A stretch of 64,000 nucleotides of DNA from Armatimonadota bacterium (GTDB lineage Bacteria; Sysuimicrobiota; Sysuimicrobiia; Sysuimicrobiales; Sysuimicrobiaceae), in assembly GCA_031460175.1 (NCBI GenBank), contig JAVKGW010000008.1, positions 1 through 64,000 on the forward strand, read 5' to 3'. Shown here piece after piece: positions 1-8,349 of this stretch. Position 1 is the stretch's first letter. Each line of letters starts with the position of its first letter. A program made the translations under genes and the position numbers. Under the pieces are notes generated by a model. It searched no databases. It was not told the origin of the DNA and worked only from the letters and a program-made list of their open reading frames with translations.

Positions 1-3000
1 TCTCCCCGCCTTTAAGTTCGGAGCCTACCTACGAGGGATTGAAACCCTGCACGCGGGGGTCGGGGTTGGCAGGGGGTCAGGGGTTCGGAGCCTACCTACG
101 AGGGATTGAAACCCACCTCGCGCACGGCGGTGGCGAGCATCTCGTCGGAGTTCGGAGCCTACCTACGAGGGATTGAAACCAAAATAGTCTTCCTCTTCCT
201 CCTCTTCTTCTTCCTCGTTCGGAGCCTACCTACGAGGGATTGAAACCCCTGGAGGACTACCGCCAGGGCGCGGCTCGCATGGTGTTCGGAGCCTACCTAC
301 GAGGGATTGAAACAAAAATAAAAGAAGGAGGTGAACGGGATGTACGACACAGTTCGGAGCCTACCTACGAGGGATTGAAACGTGGGAGCGGGCGAGTCGG
401 CTGAGTAGGAGAGTACCGGTTCGGAGCCTACCTACGAGGGATTGAAACATCGAGGGCCTCCCCGATCGCGATAACCCGACCGGGTTCGGAGCCTACCTAC
501 GAGGGATTGAAACGCGTGCTGGGCTGGGGTGGATGATGTATTCGCGGGTCGTTCGGAGCCTACCTACGAGGGATTGAAACCCGGGGCGGAGAAGCGATGG
601 TTGTACACTTCTGCGGGTTCGGAGCCTACCTACGAGGGATTGAAACGACTCCCCTACGCAAGGGGGGGTCGGGGGTCTTCCCTGTTCGGAGCCTACCTAC
701 GAGGGATTGAAACCGTTCGAACCAGAATTAGATCCCGTCCTGCGCGCAGACGTTCGGAGCCTACCTACGAGGGATTGAAACGGAACTGTGGGAAGACGGC
801 CCACCCGGTCACCCCGGGTTCGGAGCCTACCTACGAGGGATTGAAACTCGGGGAGGCCCTCGATGCTGCCCTCTCGGCCGAGCGTTCGGAGCCTACCTAC
901 GAGGGATTGAAACGTCGTGTGGGAGAACTCGACCCGAACCTCAGCCGAGGTTCGGAGCCTACCTACGAGGGATTGAAACCCCAGGTCATCGATCGTGAAT
1001 CCATCATTTTCGGGGGGTTCGGAGCCTACCTACGAGGGATTGAAACTGGTCTTCGGGGACCACGGGATCCAGACGCGTTTTCCGTTCGGAGCCTACCTAC
1101 GAGGGATTGAAACAAGGGAAAGGGCGGTCGGCGTAGTATTGTTAAGGAGGTTCGGAGCCTACCTACGAGGGATTGAAACTCCCCACCCACAATTCCTGCA
1201 ACCTTGAATCGAATCAGTTCGGAGCCTACCTACGAGGGATTGAAACCGATTACAAATGCGATAATTACTGCCAGGTCTTCTCCGTTCGGAGCCTACCTAC
1301 GAGGGATTGAAACGCAGGGGCGTCAGCACGTTTTCCGTTTGCATGACGCTGGTTCGGAGCCTACCTACGAGGGATTGAAACACTCCGCCTGGACGCGCTC
1401 ATCCTCGAGCGCGCGGCGTTCGGAGCCTACCTACGAGGGATTGAAACCTGGAGCGGTCTACCCTGACGCCCTCGGGCTTCCACGTTCGGAGCCTACCTAC
1501 GAGGGATTGAAACTGGCTTCACCTCCTTAAGGACGCTTGTAACCAACCTCGTTCGGAGCCTACCTACGAGGGATTGAAACAAATTTCATGAATCCACCTC
1601 CGCTAACATTTCTTTCGTTCGGAGCCTACCTACGAGGGATTGAAACTGCAGTTGAAGAGCAACGAGGCTGCCATCGAGGTCCCGTTCGGAGCCTACCTAC
1701 GAGGGATTGAAACACACTTCCTCGCGGCCGTCTCGGTAGTAAATCACCACGTTCGGAGCCTACCTACGAGGGATTGAAACTCACCTCCCCTTAGTTTGGT
1801 CTTTCCTAGAACCTGGGTTCGGAGCCTACCTACGAGGGATTGAAACGTTCCCGCCAGGTGACCACCCTGGCGTTACTGGTGGGTTCGGAGCCTACCTACG
1901 AGGGATTGAAACCCGCAAATTCGCGGCAGGAACAAACCTTGCTTCCCCAGTTCGGAGCCTACCTACGAGGGATTGAAACGCTGGGGGCAGGAGTAGGGTG
2001 GTAGAACTCCCACCAGCGTTCGGAGCCTACCTACGAGGGATTGAAACCGCACACAGAAACACACAAAACACAAAACGCACAAAGTTCGGAGCCTACCTAC
2101 GAGGGATTGAAACAAAGAGCCCTAAAGCGCAGTCAGCGTAAGCGTAATAGCGTTCGGAGCCTACCTACGAGGGATTGAAACTGACTCTTATTCCTCTTCC
2201 TCGAGGAGTACTTATTCCGTTCGGAGCCTACCTACGAGGGATTGAAACCCGGTAGTAACGGAGGGCGACCGGCTGCGGGAAGCGGTTCGGAGCCTACCTA
2301 CGAGGGATTGAAACTGATCGCAGTCGCGTAGTGGAACGGGCACATACGCTCGTTCGGAGCCTACCTACGAGGGATTGAAACATGGTCACAGTCTTTGCCC
2401 ACTCGGGCGCCACCCCGCGTTCGGAGCCTACCTACGAGGGATTGAAACGCAGGTCGATGTCAGCGACTTACCCGAGTGGGTACTGGTTCGGAGCCTACCT
2501 ACGAGGGATTGAAACTGGTTTGAGGTTCGTAGACTTTGACTCGCGGCATTTGTTCGGAGCCTACCTACGAGGGATTGAAACGACAATGAGCAGTACGTGC
2601 TGGTGCCCCTGCAGGGGGTTCGGAGCCTACCTACGAGGGATTGAAACTCCCCTTCACCTCCTCTCAAGGTGATTTTTGAGTTATCGTTCGGAGCCTACCT
2701 ACGAGGGATTGAAACATGTTCAAGGTCTGTGGCTGTGCACCGATAGAACCGCGTTCGGAGCCTACCTACGAGGGATTGAAACGGTTGGGAATTGAACAGG
2801 ATCGCTTTGTCCACGGCCTGTTCGGAGCCTACCTACGAGGGATTGAAACGACGACGATGCGAGCATTGGCCATTGCAGGCGCGAAGGTTCGGAGCCTACC
2901 TACGAGGGATTGAAACTACGCGATCGCTATTCTGGGGCACTCGGATATGATCTAGTTCGGAGCCTACCTACGAGGGATTGAAACGAAGTATGCTCCAGAC

Positions 3001-5717
3001 GAATCTTTCACGTATTATTCAGCGTTCGGAGCCTACCTACGAGGGATTGAAACGTTTAAACACACGAACTCGGGGGAGGGGAGTCTGGGGTTCGGAGCCT
3101 ACCTACGAGGGATTGAAACCTCGGAGCGCCTCAACGGCAGAGGCCTGCTGGCGGAGTTCGGAGCCTACCTACGAGGGATTGAAACGCCGGATGGAGGCCC
3201 AGTAGTGGGCCTCCTCCACTAGTTCGGAGCCTACCTACGAGGGATTGAAACAGGAGATCGTGTTGAACTTACCCTCTGCCCCCACGCCGTTCGGAGCCTA
3301 CCTACGAGGGATTGAAACAACTCAAACAGGAAAATATGCCGCAATTTGTTCCCGCGTTCGGAGCCTACCTACGAGGGATTGAAACATGTAAGGGAATCCT
3401 CGGTATGAATTGGAACCCAGAAGTTCGGAGCCTACCTACGAGGGATTGAAACCTGGAGGAGCAGCGGTAGCTCCTCTTCGACAGGGCGCGTTCGGAGCCT
3501 ACCTACGAGGGATTGAAACGGTCGTGCGATACGTGGGCGCACGTCTGAGACGTGCGTTCGGAGCCTACCTACGAGGGATTGAAACTCAGCTCACGCACGA
3601 CGCCCATGAGCTGGCGGATGAGGTTCGGAGCCTACCTACGAGGGATTGAAACGCCTCCTTCAAAAGCGGCGCAAACCGCGCCGCCTCGGTTCGGAGCCTA
3701 CCTACGAGGGATTGAAACTCGAGCACGAGACGCACTAGCCTCCAACGCCGCCAAGTTCGGAGCCTACCTACGAGGGATTGAAACCGAGGTGGCGGGCATC
3801 CTCCGGGCAGCCGGCCAGAGGGTTCGGAGCCTACCTACGAGGGATTGAAACAGCCCGGGGCGCTCAACGGGGACAAGGGACCACAGGTTCGGAGCCTACC
3901 TACGAGGGATTGAAACCGACCGGCTCGGCGGCATGCAGGCTTCCCAGGACACGTTCGGAGCCTACCTACGAGGGATTGAAACAAGGCCTGGTAGTGCAGC
4001 TCTCCCCAGCGCGCCCGGGTTCGGAGCCTACCTACGAGGGATTGAAACCAGGTTTGTTTTGTCCTCATCACTTAGTTTGAGTTCATGTTCGGAGCCTACC
4101 TACGAGGGATTGAAACCGGAAGCGGTGTACAACCACCGCTTCTCCACGGTAGGTTCGGAGCCTACCTACGAGGGATTGAAACGGGGTCTCCCCCAGGATC
4201 CAGAGCCGTCCGGGTCCTGTTCGGAGCCTACCTACGAGGGATTGAAACTGGAGGACGTGCAGCCCCTGCCCGACGGCCATGGCTAGTTCGGAGCCTACCT
4301 ACGAGGGATTGAAACCATCCTGCGCGCGCGGTACGGGACGGCCAGCACGAAGGTTCGGAGCCTACCTACGAGGGATTGAAACGTAGTCGTTCACGAGCGT
4401 CACCTCCCCAGCTTTCATTCGTTCGGAGCCTACCTACGAGGGATTGAAACGATGGCCCACAGGACCGACTGCTCGGCCCTGACGCGTTCGGAGCCTACCT
4501 ACGAGGGATTGAAACCTCGGGCGCTGTTCCATCCCCGATTAGCACGACCACGTTCGGAGCCTACCTACGAGGGATTGAAACCCGCCGCCGCGCAGGAGGC
4601 GAGAAACCTGCTGCGGGTTCGGAGCCTACCTACGAGGGATTGAAACAGGGTCCGAGGGCCGTCTCGGGTCCTAGGGGAGACTGTTCGGAGCCTACCTACG
4701 AGGGATTGAAACCCGGGCCAGGCGTACAACGTACGCGATGTCCCCATCCGCGTTCGGAGCCTACCTACGAGGGATTGAAACGGAGGCGCGCATTTTCGTC
4801 GTACTCTTCTACTACGCAATGTTCGGAGCCTACCTACGAGGGATTGAAACTAGTAGGGGCTACGAACCGTGATGCTCCACAGGGTGGTTCGGAGCCTACC
4901 TACGAGGGATTGAAACCTTCCCGGGCCCAGGAGATGAACTCCAGACCCGGGCGTTCGGAGCCTACCTACGAGGGATTGAAACTGGGCGGAAGAGGTGTCA
5001 GGCAGGTGTCACGTGAGCGTTCGGAGCCTACCTACGAGGGATTGAAACAGACGGCGGGTCGGCGGTAGATGCTGCCGACCTGGTAGGTTCGGAGCCTACC
5101 TACGAGGGATTGAAACCCGCCATTTCGGGCGGGTTGGCGGCGGCGATGATGGCGTTCGGAGCCTACCTACGAGGGATTGAAACGACTCCAGCCAGCGTGC
5201 GTCGTATACCCTGACGTGCCGTTCGGAGCCTACCTACGAGGGATTGAAACGTAGCAGCGGGGGGGATAGTCCTGACGATCAGTGAAGTTCGGAGCCTACC
5301 TACGAGGGATTGAAACGACGTAGTGCCAGCGCCCCGGGCGTACCGCGACTCGCGTTCGGAGCCTACCTACGAGGGATTGAAACTAGCGTCTCTTATGCCT
5401 GTCGAATTTGCTCTTCGTTGTTCGGAGCCTACCTACGAGGGATTGAAACGAAACTGTCCGCACGACGGACCTGGACACTCAGCAGGTTCGGAGCCTACCT
5501 ACGAGGGATTGAAACTTACTGTCGGGACGAGTGCTGGGCGTCAGATAACGCCGTTCGGAGCCTACCTACGAGGGATTGAAACCTTACGGGTCGTGGCGGG
5601 GGTGGACTCGTCCGGTCTGTTCGGAGCCTACCTACGAGGGATTGAAACATGGTCTTCTCACACTATTGTACGACGAGCGGGAAAGTTCGGAGCCTACCTA
5701 CGAGGGATTGAAACACC

Positions 5718-5747
5718 TCTCACCCCCTGCACTCGCAGGGGGTGAGA
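5718..5747. terminator. Perfect 13-bp hairpin inside the last spacer
   Basis: The last spacer (5715-5752) contains TCTCACCCCCTGC, a 4-nt loop ACTC, and the exact reverse complement. On the minus strand the hairpin lies about 50 nt past the stop of the solute-binding protein gene and is followed by GGTGTTTC. It could therefore end that transcript, and also rightward array transcription. There is no long U-tract on either side, so terminator function is inference. Confidence 0.5.
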
Positions 5748-5752
5748 TCCAA

Positions 5753-5782
5753 GTTCGGAACCTACCTTACGGGGGTTGAAAC
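5753..5782 (+). repeat. Degenerate terminal CRISPR repeat
   Basis: This last copy differs from the consensus at 6 of 30 positions: position 8, three in the middle and two near the 3' end. It keeps the TTGAAAC end. Decay of the repeat farthest from the leader is common in CRISPR arrays, and it supports the orientation given for the array. Confidence 0.9.
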
Positions 5783-5793
5783 GGTTCTTCCGG

Positions 5794-7329
5794 CTACCGT
5801 CGCTCCATCCACACCTCCGCGGGCTTCCAGAAGGGCCAGGTGTTCCCCTGTAGGTGTCCCGTATCGTGAATCCCCTTTCGGATCACCACCTGGGTCCCAG
5901 GGTGGGTGTACACAGGGATCACGGTGTGGTCCTGAAGGAGCAGCCGGTGGAGCTGTTGGAGCTTGTGGCGCTGCGGGGTCAGAGTCCCCGCGGACTCCTC
6001 CAAAAGCTTCTGCAGGGCCTCCGGGCGCTTCACGCTGGCCCAAACCTCCGCGGCAGTATCCCCAAGGTAGAAGCTCACGTAGCTGTTGAAGTTCGGGAAG
6101 TAGCCGAAGCGGTGCACCAGGAGTCCCCGCCAACCCTTCCGCTGGTACTCCACATAGCGGCCGATCTGCGGCAGCTCCAGCTCCGCCCGAATCCCCACCT
6201 GCGCCAGGGCCTGCTGCAGGGCCACTCCCACGTCCCGGTCCAGGTACCACGCGGGGATCAGCCGGGTGCTGAAGCCGTTCGGATACCCGGCCTGGGCCAA
6301 CAGCTCCTTTGCCCGCTGCGGATTGTAGGTGGGGCCACGGTAGTCGTTGAGGACCGCGGGGCTGCCCGGAACCGCGATCTGGTTCCAGGGCTCCGGGGCA
6401 CCCCCCTCCAGGGCCCGCGCCAGGGCTTCCCGGTTCAACGCGTACCCCACGGCTTCCCGGACCCGCGGATCCGCAAAGGGGGAGTCCGCGTTCGCGCTGT
6501 CGGGGACCAGCATGAGGACCGAGCGGGAAGGCAGTCCGGCGACGATCTCAAACCTTCCCGTCTGCCGCAGTTGATCAAGGATCTGGCGGTCTCGGATCCG
6601 CGCGATGTCCAGCTGTCCCGCCAGAAGGGCGGCCTGGAGGACCAGGGGCTGCTCCGTGGGGAAGAACCGGATCTCGATGCGATCCAGATACGGTTTGGGC
6701 TGGTCCCAGTACTGGGCAAATCGCACGTAGTCCGCGTGCGCGCTGGGGTCGTACCGGGTGATCCGGAAGGGACCTGTACCCACCGGCTGCCACTGGGCCC
6801 GCTCCGGGCCCAGCCGCCGGACGTTGGTGGGGGAGACGATGAGGGCTCCGCTTCCCGAGAGGGCGAGATAGATCCCGTTGTCCCACCGCGAGAGGTTCAG
6901 CCGTACCGTGTAGGGATCCAAGGCCTCCACGGACTCGATGTAGGTGGGGAGGCGACGGGCCTTGAGGCTCTCCTCCAGGCTGAACTTGACCGCCGCGGCG
7001 TCCATCGGGGTCCCGTCGTGGAACCGCACGCCCCGTCGCAGCCGCAGGATCAGGCCCTTCCGATCAGGAGTCACCTCCCACCGCTCCGCCAACCTGGGAT
7101 GCACCCGGTTCCATGCATCCACCCACACCGGGGTCTCGTAGACCGGGATGGCGGCGAGGATCCCGAAGATGGGCATGTTCCAAGGCGTCCCGATGGGTCC
7201 CCCGGGGGCGAGCTCCGCCACACGGATGACCCCTCCCCGCGGCTTCTGCACCGCAGGGCCCGCAAAGCCACCCAGTCCCAAGGCCAGGATGAGGAGGACG
7301 CCTAGGGTAACTCTCGCGTACCGAAGCAT
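5794..7329 (-). CDS. ABC transporter substrate-binding protein, family 5 (peptide/nickel type)
   Basis: The 511-residue protein begins MLRYARV, followed by a hydrophobic segment and an Ala-rich cleavage region (about residues 5-28), which looks like a Sec signal. The mature part has the SBP_bac_5 pattern, including a GTGPFRI segment and the ADPRVREAVGYALNR block. Family members capture oligopeptides or related solutes outside the membrane and pass them to DppBC/OppBC permeases. I chose the ATG at 7329 over an upstream ATG at 7380 because the signal peptide starts there and GGGGGGTGGG precedes it. No permease or ATPase gene is adjacent, so the partners are elsewhere or the protein is an orphan. 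The 3' end faces the CRISPR trailer. Confidence 0.88.
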   Translation of the reverse strand: MLRYARVTLGVLLILALGLGGFAGPAVQKPRGGVIRVAELAPGGPIGTPWNMPIFGILAAIPVYETPVWVDAWNRVHPRLAERWEVTPDRKGLILRLRRGVRFHDGTPMDAAAVKFSLEESLKARRLPTYIESVEALDPYTVRLNLSRWDNGIYLALSGSGALIVSPTNVRRLGPERAQWQPVGTGPFRITRYDPSAHADYVRFAQYWDQPKPYLDRIEIRFFPTEQPLVLQAALLAGQLDIARIRDRQILDQLRQTGRFEIVAGLPSRSVLMLVPDSANADSPFADPRVREAVGYALNREALARALEGGAPEPWNQIAVPGSPAVLNDYRGPTYNPQRAKELLAQAGYPNGFSTRLIPAWYLDRDVGVALQQALAQVGIRAELELPQIGRYVEYQRKGWRGLLVHRFGYFPNFNSYVSFYLGDTAAEVWASVKRPEALQKLLEESAGTLTPQRHKLQQLHRLLLQDHTVIPVYTHPGTQVVIRKGIHDTGHLQGNTWPFWKPAEVWMERR

Positions 7330-7404
7330 TCTTGCCCACCCCCCGGAGGTTGTGATCGAGGGTGCCGATCCGAATATCACCGAATTATGAAAACTTTACT
7401 GGGC

Positions 7405-7460
7405 GAGCGCCATTTTGTCAAGGCGCTCCGGGCTGGCGACCGGGTAGCTGAAACGGCTAC
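7405..7460 (+). other. Two short hairpins in the leader of the SAM hydrolase gene
   Basis: GAGCGCC (7405-7411) pairs exactly with GGCGCTC (7422-7428) across a 10-nt loop. GTAGC (7444-7448) pairs with GCTAC (7456-7460). Both lie between the divergent solute-binding gene and the SAM hydrolase start. I recognise no known riboswitch family, so a regulatory role is only a possibility. Confidence 0.3.
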
Positions 7461-7492
7461 ATTCGGTGAAGAAAGGACCGGGGGACGACGGG

Positions 7493-8302
7493 ATGCCGCT
7501 CGTGACCCTGCTCACGGACTTCGGGGACGACAGCCCCTACCCCGCGGAGGTGCGGGCGGTGCTGTGCGCCCCCACCTTCGGAGCGTCCATCTGTGTGGTG
7601 GACATCACGCACCGCGTCCCCCGACACGACGTGCGCCGGGGCGCCTACCTCCTCCGGGCCGCCTGCACGGCCTTTCCCGAGGGCACGGTGCACGTGGCGG
7701 TGGTGGACCCAGGGGTGGGAACCGAACGCAGGGCGCTCGCCATCCGGTCCGGGGGGATGATGTTCGTGGGGCCGGACAACGGCTTACTTCTGCCCGCGGC
7801 CCGGGCCGTGGGATTGCCGGAGATCCGGCAGATCCTGCACCCAGATCTCCGCCGGCTGGAGGTCTCCTCCACCTTCCACGGCCGGGATCTCTTCGCGCCC
7901 GCGGCCCGGTGGCTTGCTCTGGGGTTCCCGTTCGAGGCGGTGGGGCCGAGGGTGGAAGACCCCGTAGAGCTTCCCCTCGGTTCTGCGAGTCGCTCGGAAG
8001 AGGTTCTCCGGGGAGAGGTGCTCGCCGTGGACCCGTTCGGAAACCTCGCCACGAACCTCCCGGGCACCTGGCTTGCGGGCCTTCCGGAAAGACTGGAAGT
8101 GGTGGTGGCCGGTCGGAGGTACCCCGTGAGGCGGGTGCGGACGTACGGGGAGGGGGAGCGGGGGGAGCTTTTGGTGCTCGTGGGAAGCGACGGGTTCGTG
8201 GAGCTCGCGGTGCGGGAGGGAAGCGCCTTGGAACGGCTGGGAGCGCAGCCGGGAGATCCCGTCTCCCTCGCCCCCCGCGGGCCGTCGTCCACAGGATCGT
8301 GA
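7493..8302 (+). CDS. S-adenosylmethionine hydrolase (SAM hydroxide adenosyltransferase, DUF62)
   Basis: The 269-residue protein opens with VTLLTDFGD and contains DITH, VDPGVG, GPDNG and FHGRD blocks in the expected order. These are hallmarks of the SAM hydroxide adenosyltransferase family, which splits SAM with water or hydroxide to adenosine and methionine. Relatives in actinomycetes use halides. The enzyme is expected in the cytoplasm as a trimer. I chose the ATG at 7493 because family members start just before the TDFG motif; an in-frame GTG at 7466 would add nine residues without homology. It heads a rightward run with the S41 peptidase, CYTH protein and TrpB2, but none of these neighbours explains its role. 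Confidence 0.9.
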   Translation: MPLVTLLTDFGDDSPYPAEVRAVLCAPTFGASICVVDITHRVPRHDVRRGAYLLRAACTAFPEGTVHVAVVDPGVGTERRALAIRSGGMMFVGPDNGLLLPAARAVGLPEIRQILHPDLRRLEVSSTFHGRDLFAPAARWLALGFPFEAVGPRVEDPVELPLGSASRSEEVLRGEVLAVDPFGNLATNLPGTWLAGLPERLEVVVAGRRYPVRRVRTYGEGERGELLVLVGSDGFVELAVREGSALERLGAQPGDPVSLAPRGPSSTGS

Positions 8303-8349
8303 CGATGGGGTGCTTTCGGTGAAGCAAGGTGACGAGGAGGAAGGCTGAG

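Larger units (their letters stand above)
1..5782 (+). CRISPR. CRISPR array, 87 repeats, left end outside window
   Basis: The repeat is 30 bp, begins GTTCGGAGCC and ends GGGATTGAAAC, and recurs from position 16 to 5782. I count 87 repeats by eye: 86 that look identical and one degenerate copy at 5753-5782. There are 86 complete spacers of 35-39 nt, plus a cut spacer at 1-15. The ATTGAAAC 3' end is the usual 8-nt crRNA 5' handle of type I and type III systems, so transcription should run rightward, and the degenerate repeat marks the trailer end. The leader and cas genes are therefore expected left of the window, and the subtype cannot be assigned. Many spacers translate as plausible protein fragments. 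The trailer stops 11 bp from the 3' end of a convergent gene. Confidence 0.98.

Noticed and set aside
46-683. Spacers 46-82 and 647-683 share GGGGGTCGGGG.
   Set aside because: The match is short and low complexity, so a common target is not supported.
2382-2485. Neighbouring spacers 2382-2418 and 2449-2485 share CCCGAGTGGG in opposite orientation, suggesting overlapping targets.
   Set aside because: Ten-base matches are expected several times by chance among 86 spacers on both strands, and the frames do not agree.
529-5779. Many open frames in the array with repeated SEPTYEGLK or FGAYLRGIET units, resembling repeat proteins.
   Set aside because: They are translations of the CRISPR repeat, kept open because repeat plus spacer is often 66 bases. 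They have no independent coding signal.
5854-7305. 483-codon frame on the plus strand.
   Set aside because: It is the antisense of the solute-binding protein gene, and high GC keeps it open. The minus-strand protein has a signal peptide and family motifs.
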